64,000 bases of DNA from Lagopus muta (Eukaryota; Chordata; Aves; Galliformes; Phasianidae), in assembly GCF_023343835.1 (NCBI RefSeq), contig NC_064437.1:5036001-5100000 (forward strand), read 5' to 3'. The notes under the pieces were generated by a model. That model was not told where the DNA came from. It made no database searches and worked only from the letters and a program-made list of their open reading frames with translations. The translations under genes and the position numbers were made by a program. This document shows, piece after piece, positions 46,601 to 61,280 of the stretch (position 1 is its first letter; every line of letters starts with the position of its first letter).

Positions 46601-48663
46601 ATACTTACATGGGCAGATCAGTGTGTCAATACACACATGCATGTGTATGTACTATCCCATAGACCCAGCTTTACATTTCATATTATTGCTTTTCCTCCCA
46701 ACCTCTAGCAGTGTTCACTGCAAGACCAGACTATTTTTCTACAAGATTTTTTTCACTCTGTCCTGGTGTTAACAGAGGACTGCATTAGCACACCTCGGAT
46801 TTCTGTGCTCATCCCACTATTAACAACATTCCAAAGGGATTCCTCTGAGTAACACCTTGCCTGTTCAGCTCTTCCTCCAGAACAGCCCAGGAGGCCCCAC
46901 ACAGCCACCACACAGCTGGGGGGCTAGAAAATAAGTTATTACAACAGCCAAAGGCAGTGCGTTTACGTCAAGAACACTTCAGCACCCTGCGAACGGTGTA
47001 GGTTTAAATCCCAAACAGAGACTTCATATCCTTGAGCTCCCTCTGCTGCTCCCATTCTTATTTACATACATAAAAACAAAGCACCCGGAGTCACAGCAAT
47101 GCCAGTAGTATTTCTGCAAGGCTCCTGAGACTCCAATCTGTCAGGGAAATGGACCCAAGGGATCCCAAATGCAGCCCAGAGTGAGTGACCCTCGCACACA
47201 GAATGGGCAGCACTGACAAACGGCCGCAGCCGTGCAGCCCCAGCTCCTGCAGAGCTCTCAGGATCAGGCTGCAATGGCTGGGCATCCCACAGGGGCTGCT
47301 GGACAAAGAGGTACATTGCTTGCAGAGGCAGATCAGTTCCCTCTGATTCACTATAAACATCAAATAGTTCTTGAATGGTTATTCTCACACACATATATAT
47401 GTATTTAAAATACAAATAATTTTAAAAGACAGGGATTTTCTGTGACCAGCAACCCCAAAAGAATTTTGTGTTTGTCTAAGCCTAAAGTTAAGAAGTTGTA
47501 TTGGCTGCGCTGGGAGGCAGCTCTGCCAGGCACGGTAACTACAACAGCCACTTCCCAGTCTTGTGTGCAATCTACTACAGACTGAATCAAATTGGAATAA
47601 TTCAATGCAGTATTTACCCGTGACATAGTGTGAACAAAAATATTAAAAAAAGATTAAAAGATGACTGTGGAAAGCTAGCGTGCTCCTCACATAATTAAAA
47701 CAAGTTGGTCACAGGCTCTTGCTTGCCTGCTGGCACAGAGGTTCCAGGCAGGTCTGCAGGCTGGGAACAACAGCCCTGCTCTGGGACAGCTCTGCTAGAG
47801 CCAGTAAGGGCTACCAGGAGTCACGTGGGGAGAGATTCAGGTCCTGGGCATCTCTCTGCCTTGCCTTCCTTTGCATAATCCCAAGGAAGTTTGCAGTCTC
47901 AGCCTGCCTCAGTTTCCCTACATGTTAAACAGATTAACATGCTCTCTCCCAACTGTACAAAATGCTTTTATGTCCATGGATTAATGATCTAAAATTATCT
48001 CACTGCTATCCTGTTCAGCTCAGCTTTGTTTAATTAAGATTGTGATTATCCGTGAAAATGAATGCAAATTTGGTGTTGGCTAAAGGCTTCTTCCAGGCAA
48101 TGATAAAAGCATGTCTTTAAAACTATCTATTTTGCTCACAATCTGTTGCAAATACTGTACTTAACTCAGTATGGCTTTCAAGTACCTGTTAGCAACACAT
48201 AAAATCTGTAGCCATGCAGTGGATTCCCCGTAATCCTACTTTATTGTTTCTAAATATCATACACTATTTCTAAGAAACACCATATAATAAATGCAGAATA
48301 TTTCATTGCAGCAGTGTCTCTGATGAGGGACTTACATTACACAGTGTCAAATACTAATCAATATAGATAAGCTCTTCCGTTTGATGTCAGAAAAATAGTG
48401 GCTGAAAGGAGCTTTGAATAATTGTTTCCACATAAAACTAATACCTTACTTCCTTTCTCAGTTCCATGTTAAACATCCAGTAGATTCCAACTTAAGCATT
48501 TGAAAAAATCCAAAAGGTAGAATTCGTAGTTTCCCTAAACTTCAGAATACAAAAAACACATGTCAAAATCTAAATAGAAACCAACAGATGTTGAACATTT
48601 TGCCAAAGCACTTTTTATAGCTGTATAAAATCAAAATGTATTAAAAAGTAAAGCTCACTCCAC

Positions 48664-48712
48664 AAATATAAACATATATATTATATATATACATATATAT
48701 ATATTTTTTTTC
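48664..48712. repeat. (TA)n/(CATA)n microsatellite with T run
   Basis: An alternating TA/CATA tract of about 40 bp is followed by nine T residues. It is likely length-variable between individuals. Confidence 0.9.
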
Positions 48713-51700
48713 CCCGTTCTGAGTTACTTTCTCCGCTTCCAAAGTGAAATTTCAGGTTAATCTTTAGTTAAGCTGGCTGATTGCATGTGATAAAGCAGCT
48801 GCCTGATGAAGTTCAGCTCGCAACTGAAGTTTCAGCATACCCCCAACCAAGAGGTCCCTGATCATACGCCCAGCATTCTGCAGTGGAGCCCAGGCCTGCT
48901 TTTATTACTTCCATCAGTAATCCGTGCTGGCCATCCCCAGTACCACCTGTACATGGCATGCACTATCCCTGGAACCTGCCCTTGCAGACCCAGGCCCGGG
49001 TAGACCCACAACATGGCCACACAAACTACATTTTTGTTTACTTACTGATGCAATGAAAGTCAAAGGAAAAATGGCAAATTCAGGCTCATGCTGAAAACAT
49101 CAGTATTTTCTATTATGGCCGAGAGTATTTTGAACACTGAATATCTGAATCCTTAAACAAGGATTATACAGCTGCTTCTCAGCAGCCACCTTTCTGTACT
49201 CTGTAAGTGACAAAGCCTATTGCATTGGCCACTTTTTGCTTTTCCACAGATGGAAATTCATATGCTGGCAATATCAACAGATATCAGTGATGGAGTTCAA
49301 GCGCTTCTTGAAACACAGCTACCACCTCTCTGCCATGAAAGACACTAACTTTCATTCATTCAAAGGTGCTGCAGCATGCAAGAAGTGATGGATCTGCAGC
49401 AGACAGTCATTTGCTTCTGCTGCTTAATTCCTCTATGCTAATAAGCATTTTCCCCATCTTGTAAGCTGACTCTGAGCTGACTGCATTGAGTAACAAAGAG
49501 GCAGTGCCAAGCATTTCCCTTCTAACCATTATCCTGGGACAGCCGCAGTCAACATTTGCACTGGAATTCAGTATTACAGCAAGAATGAAAAAGACCCTGG
49601 AACCCAGGGAACAAACTGGCTTAACTGAAGAAACGCCCCCAATCCATACACTGCTTTAAAACAGCTTTTCCCTCTGATCCCCTGCATGCCCAGTCCTCCC
49701 ATTAAAACTTGTTTTAAAGTCAGCCCAAGTGGGACACAGAAGTTCAGCAGCTCCTACTTTTCCCTTGAAATCCTTAGCAAAGTAGTTCATTTTTCAGAGT
49801 CTGGCAGAGCAGAGATGAGAACAAACACAGGGGCAAATTATTTTTAGCGAGGGAAGTAATGAAGATTGGAAAGGTACCTAACTGCACATGTGCAGTTCCG
49901 TATTTATGCTCCTTTTTGTAACATCTGAAAGTTATGCCTGGCACACGTATCTTAAAATTAAATGCCACATCACTTCTCCAGAAGAAACCATAATGGTCTT
50001 TTGTAAATAATTTTATCTACTGTTCAGCATTTTACTAGTCTTGCTATGTTATACTATAGCATTTATTGTTTTACAAGTGTTAGCGTTCTCTGGTGGGAAA
50101 TGCTGTAAAAACATAGAAACTTAAATAATTTTTTCATCTACTGAATTTATAACAAACATGGGACTCAACAGACAGTTACTCAAGCTGTAAGCCATTTGGT
50201 TTCTGTCAGGGGAAATGCTGGCTAATCAGGACAGCCTGCTGTTCTACACTGACTAAAATAGGGAAAACGTAGACAAAGTTAAGTCTCTTTTGCTCTATAT
50301 ATGGGATTTTACAGCTAATGCAGCTTAGCAGACTGCCCAGCACTCCCCCAAACCTCCCAGCTGATCTGTTAGGAATCATGTCTCAAAAGAACAAGGCTGA
50401 CAATCCTGGACAGAAGCATTTCTTAGCTTCAGGGGGTTGCTCCAATGGTGCCCACAAGATGTGTTTAGAGAAGGCTATCCTGCTCTGCCCAAAGTGTCGG
50501 TGTTTTAAGCTCCAGATCAGCAGAAAGCAAAGATCTTTGAAGAGTCAACAAACCTTGGACCAAAATCCAAACAATGCCATTTGTGCAGAATGGGTTTCTT
50601 ATTGCTTTGAAGTTTCGCTGTGCAAAAGGACAGCATCACAGAAAACAGACCAAAAATCTCAGAGCCCACCTCTGCCAGAATGCAGCGCAGGTACCTAAAG
50701 ATGCCATTGTACTTGGAAGTCAATAACCACCAGCAGAACATTTTTATTGATAGAAGCTCTTTTCCCCACTGGATACTGTCATGAATGCAGGTGATCAGCC
50801 TCTCTCAGGGACAAGGAATGGAAGAGCAAGGAGCTGGATGGGGGTTGCTCCCAGCCCCAGGTCTTGGTGTGCAAAAACTGGCAGATGGGGCACAAGGACT
50901 CAGACTGCGTGCCTGAGCCTCAGCCCTGGGCAAGGATTCATTCTTAGCCTGGTACTTGGAAAAAGTTTCATTCCTAGTCACTGTGCTGCCATAGGACACT
51001 AACCTCCCCCCCTAGCAGTGCATGTTTGCCAACGTTTCATCAACTTCCTATCTGAAATAGAAACTGCCATTTTGTCACCTCTCCCAGTATTGTTAATTGA
51101 TTACAAACACTGATGTATCTGCCTGGCTGTGGTACTCATTACTAAGAATTTCAGATCTGCTTTTCAACTGCCTGCTTATGCCTATTTTATTAAATTTAGG
51201 GCTGATTTCAGGGTATTATTTGTGAAATCACATTTTCCAGTTCACTTTTGGATATTCTGTTAATGAAAAACACTCAGCATTCATGGCGTGCACCACAGCG
51301 ATTATGCTGTACAACATATGACATTTAATTAACATTCACTGTGCTTAATGCTGAAGTGGCTCCTACCTGAAGGAGAAGCAGCATTCCTATGGCACAGCAC
51401 TCTTGGTGGGAAAAAGCATCCTCCTCTACTGCAGTGGATTTGTGTGGGCTGAAATGAAAAATGGGCAGCACTTGCAGAGATCGCTTTTCCTTGTGTCAAT
51501 CATTATTACTTATAAAACCAGCAATTATTAGTAATGTAACAAATATTTTAAAAAAAATTTAAAACTTTCCTGGTGGACCTAGGAGGGGTTTTGTCACTCT
51601 CCTCATGCCGTGAGCAGGAGCTATGGGTCACTGGTCCTGGAAACACTGAGCAATGCCAGTTTTATTGGCTTTGGATGGAAGCTGGTCTGCAAGGCAGCAC

Positions 51701-54700
51701 TGCAGAATTGCAAGGCTCCATGCCCTACTGATAACCCATTTTTTCTTACTCACTACACAGTAACTAAGGAAAACACATAGCTGCTCACTAAAGCTTCAGT
51801 AGTATCGGTACGATGATTTAGTTATCTGTGGCATTAAAAGTCTTCAATAGTTATGTGTTAAGGTTTATTTCTCTAGATGCATACATGCTCTCTCAGACTT
51901 CACCCACTCTCTCTGGATTACTCAGTCATCCTTTTAAATAATCATTTAAAAATAAACAAGCTTTAAGCGTTAATTAAAACAGCGCTTTCTGCAAAGCAGA
52001 CAGCCATCATGAATGAAACCCAGCAGCCACAAGGGTTTATTCTTTTCAAACTCCACCTCTCCTTCCCAAATAATGGCTTTACATGGAAAGAAAAAGACAC
52101 GTGGATGACACCTCTCATGGCTCACTGCAGCACAGAGCCTGCTCTCCAGCACACTAAGCCTTTTGCACGTTTGTGCTAATGAGAAACATGGAGTAATTAC
52201 CTCCCAAACTATCGGCACCTGTCAGCAACAACAACAAAAAAAACAACCAACAAACCTGAAATCTTCTTGTTCAGCCTGGTTCATCTGTAGTCATGCACCT
52301 AAATATAATCTAAAGCAAATTCTGAATTTACCAGGTCATCTCCTGGTAAGAGACAACAATGACATTGGGGGTGCGGAGGTCTCTAGAGAGGTAACACAAG
52401 AGTTAATTAAAAGAGAGACTGGGAAAAAAGGATTACACAGGCCAAGGCCAGGAAGTGATAAGTGGAAGTGTACGGTGTTTAGCTAGTAGCTTTCTTAATG
52501 AGTATATTATTAGACAACATTTCAACACAACTTAGTAACAGCTATACATCTGAAACTGTCCTCAAAGCAATTGTTTCAAGTCTAACAAGTACTAATTTAA
52601 GAAGGCCAAAATAATCACACATAAAGGTTTTCAGAAATTAATAAAAATTGCATATTTTGCAGCTGTGAAAATTTCTCCTCATTGAATGGTCTTTGAAATA
52701 GAAATACAGTGCAACTATTTGGAAATATTGGTGGCAGACTGTGTTCCTTCAAACAGAAAACAAAAGCAACAACTTGAATAAGGTGGGAAATGCATACAAC
52801 AAAATCCCAAAGTTAATTAAGCTTTCTTTAACACTGGCTTCACAAACTATCTTAGCAATAATCACTAGATTAAGTAAAGCCTTACAAGTGCTAAAACTGG
52901 AAGGCAAGGAAATAAAAAAGCAAGGGAAGACAGTTTACATCCTCCAGGCAGAGCTGCATTCTGGCAGATTAAACTGTAGTGAAAACAGCCTGTCAATTAA
53001 TTAGTGCTTTTATTATTTTAACTGACGTTATGCTGCCCAGTGACCTTTTGTTGAACATTACGTACTGAATAAAGCTATAAATACCTCTAGAAGTTCTACT
53101 TAACAAGATTAAAGCTGAATAACACAATGTGTAATTGACTCTGCAGGCTGGGGCTCAGCATCTCAAAGTTGCACAAGAGGCAGTTTCCAGTTACGCACAG
53201 ACGTCATCAGCACCTTTGCAGAACAGTCAGCAAATGATACTATCAGCAATATGTAACACAGCCACAGCTTTTGCCCCTAGCAGCAAGTTTTTTGTATATA
53301 TGAGAAGTGATGCAACTGTAGATGCAATTTCCAGTAGCACAAACTGGATGGGTAAGGAGGGGCTCCTGGTGGCTCACCTATAAGTTGTTCCCCAATGCTC
53401 CTCGAATTGCAAACAAGTAGGAAAAAAAGTTAAGTGAACCTGCTGAGTTACAGTGAACCTGCTGCTTTGCAGTTTGTGAAGTGAAGCCCTGGTGGTCACA
53501 ATTTTGTTAAAGACCTAAACAAAAGTGAAGCATCGCCATGAAAACGTGATGGGCAGATTCAGCAGGAGTGGGAGACGCTGGAGGCGCCATCCCAGAAAAG
53601 AGCTGCTCTCTGCAGGCAGGAAGGAGACACTGGGGAAGCTCAAAGCGAGCCATCCTGATAGAGAAAGATGAGTAATAAAGTAAACTGGAGCAACTGGAGG
53701 GAGCCAGAGAAGTGGAAACGTAGGATCTGAGTGAGAAAAGGGTCCAAAAACTGAAGGCAAAGGAATTGACACCAAGCCATGTTGTGCAGTGCTTTAAATA
53801 CAAGAGTCAGCTTAACATCAAGAAAGATACAGCCACAAAACGGGCATCTGAAGAGCCATCTGGAACAACTGATCCCTGTTTCATTGTAAAGTCAGCCTGC
53901 AACAGAAGGCTGTGATCTAAGATTTTGTATTTTAAAGTTTCTTCAGTCACAAGCCAAGCTTTCTTATGTTTGTTTAATACATGCACAAAACACATCCAAC
54001 ACCACAACCCTCCAGAAAAATAAAGAAAAAAAAGACAGGTTCTGCAGGGGATTTTTCAGAATATGACACTCTCCCTCTGTTAGTGTTGAACTAATTCCCA
54101 GTTTGATGCTGGGGAAATTGAGCTGCTGGAAAGACAAACTTTCATATAAATAATACAACCAAAACCTTGACCATTTATTATTCAGAGATTACCTCATGAT
54201 ACTTGAAAAGAAAAAAAGAAGTATTTTAATCCTATGGTCTTGGCCAACTTGCATTCTTCCTCACCAAAAGCTTCAATAAAAGTGATTTCTCATCAGCTGT
54301 TGGATGTGTCAGCAGGGGGAGCAGCCAGCAAGGCTGGCAGTGACGCTCACCTCCCCACGGCTGCTGGCAATTTGCCCCGGGCTCAGCAGTTTTGTGCCAC
54401 TGAAGTGAAATGAATCAGCTGCTTTCAAAACAGGATAAACCAGGCCTAAGGCTGCACAGTTACGAGCAACTTCAGCACAGTCACCAGGTGATGAAAGTGC
54501 TGATAACAAGCTGAGAATGGAAAAAGGATAGGAAAAGAAAGTTTATCTAGAATCCAAAGAAACCTCTCAATACTGGAGGTTAATTGCTGGCATCCCAGAT
54601 CTCCCTGAAATAAGCAGTTCAGAAGTAATGCTGGTGCAAAGATTAGGAGAGCAGGGACAAAAAACACAAGCCCCATTCTCTCCTGGGATGCTGTGATAAG

Positions 54701-56442
54701 CCTGGGGAAAAGGTGAAGAAAGAGATAGAGCTGCCTTGAAGAGTGAAAAGTCAAAAGGGGTCAATCCAAAGCACGAGGAAACGTAGCATCAATTCTCTGA
54801 TCAAGGCTGGCAACAGGTAAAGTGCCAAAACCACCAAAAAGAGCGAGTGAAATATTGTTCATTAAAAATATTAAACTGGTGAATGACACCAAGAAAGCCT
54901 TACCTCCTTCTTCCCAAAGACAGTGGTCCATAAAACTACATACAGAACAAAATCTAGGCTGGCAATAAGCAGTGTTTCCTCTCAGCATCCCGTGCTGAGC
55001 GCTGCTGAAGATTCCTCTCCTGCTGCTTTGGGGATAACCACGTCCATCGGTGAAGTTCCTTGCTTCCTCCTTACTGCAACTCACAGCCCTGGTGTTGCTG
55101 TGGACCACCCCAGTGCCCAAGGCACGGCCCAGTGTCCATTTCTGATGTCTGCACGGAGCCCAAGCTAAGGAGCATTGTACCTTTCCCTCTGAATTTCCCA
55201 AGTGCAGAGCATGACCATCTAAGAGGGGTTTGGCGAATAAAGACTGGGCTGTCCACACTGAAGGTCAGAAACACAAAGAAACTTCAGCAGCTGCAGTAAA
55301 TTCAGTATCTGTGCCCTACTTTATTCACTGTCTGGGCACAGTTGTTACACAAGCAGACAATCAAGAGCAAACAGACCATTCACAGCTGTGAAGGGTCTCA
55401 GTTACTTTCCAGGTCTTCCCAGTGTGCAAATGCTTGCATTACAGAATATTTAATTACAGTGTTTTGGCCAGAACCAGGTTTTTCCTTTCATCCAAGCAAA
55501 AAAATAACAGAGTAATTAAAAAAAAAAAAAAAGTAATGAAAACTCAGTAAAAAAATTCCTTAAGCCAAAGGTCCACATTCAGTCTGGATTTCAAACAGCA
55601 TATGTCAAGGAAGACTCCTGCTCGCTATCATTTAGCAGGTTGTTAAAAAGCTTCAAAAATGAAATAAAATTTAATGAGAGTTAAGAGGGTTTTTTTTTCT
55701 CCTTTCATCTGAATTTTTACTTATCTTTTCTAATCAGAGCAGATACGAGAGCTCAAACCAAAGAGAACGTAGTAATTTAGAGCATTCCACCCTGTGGCTT
55801 AGGAAGTGATTTTGTGCACAGAGCTGTGGTGGCTTCAGCAGAACAATTTGCACAGCAAGTATCAGCAGGTGGCAGAATTCAGTCCCAAACATTGATTCCA
55901 CGTCCAGGTAGCTGCTTTGCAGGAAAATCTTTGGAGGAATTGTGACTGATATTTCAGTATGCCAGACTGAGCACATCGAAAGGCAGTGAAGAAAGCCTTC
56001 TTTCATAGCCCTGAAAGGTGCTGAAAAGATGATGGTACAATTTAAACCATTATTACAAAATATATCCAGCACTGTGCAGATAATCATGTGAATTTACTTT
56101 TGCTGTCAAAAGCTTGTTTTTAAAATAAGCCTTGACTGAGGACAGCATGTAAAATAACATTTTAGAACACTTTTCATAAAATGCAGTAATCAGAGACGTA
56201 GTCCTCATGCAAAGTTCTTGAAAACATTCGTTTTGTCCAGTGTTTCCTTCTTTTTGTAGGAATTTATAGCATGTTATATAGGAGAAATACAGTAATAAGG
56301 CACACTCTGGGCTTGTAGATCCTCTAATGAGTTGTGTGAGAATAGCATATTAAGAAAAGCCATGCATGTCATACATCTCCCCCTCACTGTAAAACACTGT
56401 TTTTACATTTTAGTGCAGCCAAAACAATTTATCTTTTTAATT

Positions 56443-56464
56443 AAAAAAAAAAAAAAAAAAAAAA
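56443..56464 (+). repeat. Poly-A tract
   Basis: An uninterrupted run of 22 A residues, the longest homopolymer in the window. No retroposed gene or CR1 was recognised upstream of it. Confidence 0.9.
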
Positions 56465-58839
56465 GTATCTAATTTAACTAAACTTATTCAGGAAGAATGT
56501 GTTCTGAGTTCCTGAAATCAGATTGCTACACCAGAGACCTGAAATACCTGAGAGTGGGCAAGCAGAGGTGAGAGCACTGGCTCCCTAATACTGGGGCAGG
56601 CCAAGATTTTAAGGGAGCTTAAAATCTGAAGAGCAAAAAGTGGCAGAAGCTAATGAGCTTCGCTGAGCCAAACTAAGTCATTTAAAGTCATTTAGCTCCT
56701 CTGTCTGGGGATGTCAAGGTTGCCATGCAATACAGATCGTCAGACGACACATAGCTGAAGCGGTCTGGTGCTCTGTACAAACTGATGCACTGAGCTTTTC
56801 AACAGGAGAAATTCACTTGTGCTGTCACTTGGGTCCAACCTGAATCTCTGGATGCACGCATTTGTTAGCGCTCCCACAAGGTTTGTTTCCCTGAAGGCAG
56901 TGGGACTGGCTGGGATTGGCTCTCATGTCACAGCTTCAAAAATAGATTTAAACGTTACAAAATGCCACCTTTTCCTGGAAGGTAAATACCACGCACCCAG
57001 TGAGCCCAGAGGCATGCGCTGTACCCTCAGCATGTGGCCCACAGCCTGTGCCCGCCTCTCCTCCCAGCACCAACCACAGCTGAGCTGCACAGCTGACCTC
57101 AGCTTTTGTGTCACCTGCAGTGCAAAAAGAGGGTTCTCAGCAGCTTTGCTCCTGTGCTACGACAGAACTGCTTTCATTTCATGCAGCGAAACCACCTCAG
57201 ATGTGTGAAACCGCTTTGCTTTATCATACGTCATGCTAAAAGTTTCTCAGCAGTTTAGGACATGGAGCAGAAAAGTGGCATAAAGTAAATATCTAGGATG
57301 TATCTAGGACTGTAAGATTTCACTTTTAGCAGCCATCAAATAAAGAATAATTTCAGGTTTTGGCTTTTGAGCCTACTCCTAGAAAATATGAAATCATGCC
57401 CATTTTGTTGTGATTCGCTTTTTTAAAGTGAAAAATACAATAGGACAGAGTCTGAAAATGGCATTTACTTGGAATCATACATGTATTGCAGCGAGACAGC
57501 TGCAATGAACAGCTTTTCCTAGCAGGGCTGGCTCCAGATATTGCACACTTGAAACAAGCTAAATCCCACCATTAAGAGGTTTAGCTCTGCTGTGATTGTC
57601 AAAATCTGTCTATCACAACGCCTATTTCTCCTGTACTCAGAATTAACAATGGAAGTACTTTTTGACAGGCTAAATGAGATTTGGGACACTTAACAAGAGT
57701 TGGCTCAAAGCTGCTACCTCTAGAAATATAAAATGGCAGTATTGTTGACACTGTATGACAAATTATATGTTCCTTAATATGCTATGTCACTCCATTCAGT
57801 TTTATAATTGGCACTGACTATGGCTGAAACCCGATCCAAAGCATACAGAACTAACTGGCGCTTGCTTTGTCCCTCTTAGTATTTTCTAGACTACAGAACT
57901 TCATAAATATTTACTCAACAGGGTGGCATACTATTTTTTCCCATGAAATATATGTGTCCGTATCCATAATTATGTGATTAGTTTTTTCTGTCAGATGGCT
58001 GGCTAGCTGTGCACAGCCAGCTTAGACTGCAAGAGATGGGTAACTACCTTAAGAATTCAAACAAAGAAAAATCTCTCTATAAAGATTACTGTGCCCACTG
58101 ACTTCTGCCAACTTCATTAAAACTACTGGAGAAGCAGGGGTTATTACTCAGCCTATATTGCTCACAAGAAAGGTTTTCAAGGAATCATTGTTCCAACACT
58201 GTCAGCATTAACTCTGTTCTATATTCACAACTCTATTCAATACCCTCACGGGCCTCTTCCCATGATTTTGTCCAATTTCTCTTGGAATTATTCCGTTTTC
58301 TTGGTCTTTATAGCATTCTGCATCCTAACAGCGTATACACCTGGGGCTCCTTACTTTTTGCACTGTGTGTATTCCATATTTGCTGGCCCCTTGATTATGA
58401 TTTTGCAAACCACTCTTAGGTCCATTCTCACGTCACTTTGAGGACTCAGCTTAATCTCTTCCAGCACAGATACACTTCTGTAGCGCCAGCCCCTGCCTCC
58501 CTTTCTCCAGTTCTGTGTCAAGCTGCAGAGGGGAAGATGCACTCCAGGAGCTCATGTGCTGCAGGAAGAATGCAAGGACAAGAAGCAAAGTGCCAGAAGA
58601 ACATAAATTCCCATGGATGTTGCAGAAATCAAAAGTCAGGACCTTCTTGGTCCCTCCCTCCAAACAAATCCACATCTGGACACAAATGATTCACTAATCC
58701 TATCATAAAAGAGCATCTCAGACCCATGCTGTAGTATAAGCTCCATCTGCATTCACAGTAATGTAATAACTCACAAGTGACTCAGATTTACAACAGATAA
58801 GCGGTGATGTAATGCTGGTGTGAGAGAAGAATTATACCC

Positions 58840-58905
58840 TCGTATGTACATACACATGAGCGAATATATATGTAAATACATATATATCAAAACCATATAT
58901 ATTTC
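58840..58905. repeat. TATA/CATA-rich low-complexity tract
   Basis: Alternating purine-pyrimidine sequence with GTACATACACATG, ATATATATG and CATATATAT blocks, interrupted by unique bases. A degraded microsatellite is the simplest reading. Confidence 0.7.
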
Positions 58906-61280
58906 TCAAAGAACACTGTAAACTTCTCAAATAGCCTCTCAGTAGCAAAATAAAAGCAAACACCTTACACATTTCTGGAACACTAAAATGCCATTTCCTT
59001 CTGAAGAGAAGAAATTCAGACTATAATTGGCTTTATTTCCTCCAGAGCTGGTTAGAGTCGTTGCACAGATTTTCAGAAGCCTTGGAAGCACAGACCTCTT
59101 GCTGGCACACCCACTAGAATCTCTGCTCACAGGTTCATGCTTGGATATGAACTTTAGGACCACTTCCAAGGATTTTTAACTGGGCACAAGGATGTGCCAA
59201 ACAAGTGAATCTTATTACAGACTCAAGCTCCTAGCATGAGAACTATTTGAAACGGGGAAAACCAGCTCTGTTTATGATTTACAAAGAACAGAAACAGTAT
59301 TCTGGTTTCATTTTGGTTTCAGATATTTTCAGGAATTAGAACTATGCATACACACCTTGCCTCTGAATGATACCGGTCTTGTTAACGGGACTGAGAGCTC
59401 TAATATTTGCCAAATGTCATTTTCTGTGTGCTTATTTTCCCAAGTCTTCCTCATGTGATTATTTTACAACTAACACTTGCTACTACTCTCAAATCTGGCA
59501 ACGTTTTGGAGCGCAGCGTGCAACCATCGCCTGAGAGCCACCAGTAGCACTCAGATTCAATCACGTGGTACTCAGTGCAGGGCAACTCCTCAGACACAAA
59601 AGGACACGTGGAAGGTTTCTGAGCTTTGCTGAATGTTCATCTCAATCCTTCAGCCAACCTGGGCCACCACTGTCTTTTTTTCTTTTATCATAACCACTGG
59701 GGCTGCTGGGTAACTGGAACAATTAGGGTGATTAATTGCATGTTTGCAGTAAAAACATAATACTGGGAAGGGTTACATTACAGGCTAAATATTTTCAGAA
59801 AACTCCATCAGCTGGTAGACATAACAAATGCGATCAGTCCAATGCAACATGAAGCTGTGCATGTTGTGCAAACTGGTTTGCTCTGGAACTCAAATCTCCT
59901 TAAAAGAGGCCAAAGTGTTTAAAAAAATAAACTAAGTCAGAGTGCATAGGGGGAAAAGAAATATTGACATGTGAGGCCACTGTACTTCTAACATAAAGAA
60001 ATACTGTTTTCCCTTTGGTCCTTTTATTGTCTAAGTAGAAAGTGCAAGGCACAGGAGAAAGCACACCAGACCAAGTGCACAAGTGAAGTAATGGGTTCCA
60101 TTGAAAGGAAAACCAAAAAAGCACACAGCGGGATACCTACAGTACTGACACATCCCTTAATGACAGCAAGAAGGCAAGCTGACCTGTCTGCCACTGCCAC
60201 TGCAACTTTAAAGATTTTGGAGAGGGATGTCAAACCCCAGAACAGAAGATAGTCCCACTGGAAGTTTCATTTATTGAACCCTTACTTAAAGATCTGGGCT
60301 TTCATCTTCTACTCATCACTAAGCTGTTGAAATGCTGCAACCACAGCCTCTTTCTGGATGCTGTGAACCCGCTTGGTCTCCACAGATCCACTTTAACTGA
60401 GGGGAACATGAGTACTTACTCAGATACATGTTCCAAAGGACAAACTGGAGTCAAGAACCAACACTGCCTACACCTGCTCTTAAAGATGTGCCACTGCCAA
60501 TGTGTGGCTGACAACAAAATTCCATGTGAGGGCGTGGATCACTTGCATTTCTCACAACCAAGCCAATCACAACTCAGCTATCTCGATGTTGTCATCTGGC
60601 CACAATCCTGTCTTCTAAAGAAAATGATAGCTGCCAATATTGTGTGATAAGCTCAGATGTGCTCTGCAGAAGTGTCAGAAATCTCTCATCAGAGCATGTC
60701 AGCCTGCACTGAGTTGGGTGGACTGCTTTTAGTTCAGGAGCCACAGCTCTTGGAAGCCCAGGGACGTCTGCTCCACACTCTGCCCTGGGGCACCTCGGTC
60801 CAAAACACTTCATCCTGTTCAGCGTTCTCATCAGTTGTGTCTAACATTCTGCTGAGTGTTCGCCAAGCTATTCAGTGAGGTGTACTACAACATTTCGACA
60901 TAAATAAAAGGCTAGCTTCTTATATTGCTCACACTACCACGGAGGTGCTTCGTTACAGGGAGAAAGAAGTGAACAGCGAAAGGTTTTATGTTCTATTTGC
61001 ATGACTGGAGACTTTGTGCTTTTGCACAAGCAGTGGGTCAGAGGGCAGGAACACCCTGTTTTCTTTCCAGCACGAAACTGATGTTTATTAGATGAGTGTT
61101 TTGTTCTACTCGTTTTAAGTTGATTACATTTTAACTCAGTTCAACAATGCTGGAAAAGCTGACAATATTCCAGAGCCTTTAATCAATGACAACATGATGG
61201 AAAAAACGTTTCAAGTATTAAATAAGAGTATATTGCAACCCTAGTATGCTCTTTATGTCAGTAGGTCTTTTTTATTCCAG

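Larger units (their letters stand above)
39301..48663. other. Intergenic sequence downstream of GLIS1
   Basis: No recognisable coding exon was found on either strand. A further AATAAA lies at 39543-39548, and an A-rich run (16 A, C, 8 A) lies at about 39917-39941. A small sense CR1 piece lies at 40575-40612. Octamer motifs lie at 44428-44435 and 48062-48069. Open frames of about 120 codons at 43526-43885 (plus) and 43938-44300 (minus) are not recognised. Confidence 0.65.

Noticed and set aside
46921..46935. GLIS-type binding site (CTGGGGGGC) for autoregulation
   Set aside because: One mismatch from the recalled (G/C)TGGGGGGT(A/C) consensus and a single isolated occurrence.
53540..53880. Possible repeat with a GTGCAGTGCTTTAAATAC string
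   Set aside because: It felt repeat-like, but no family could be named and no second copy was seen in the window.
54761..55258. 165-codon minus-strand open frame, longest in the intergenic region
   Set aside because: No recognisable domain, mixed low-complexity composition, no splice or promoter cues; open frames of this size can occur by chance in 64 kb.
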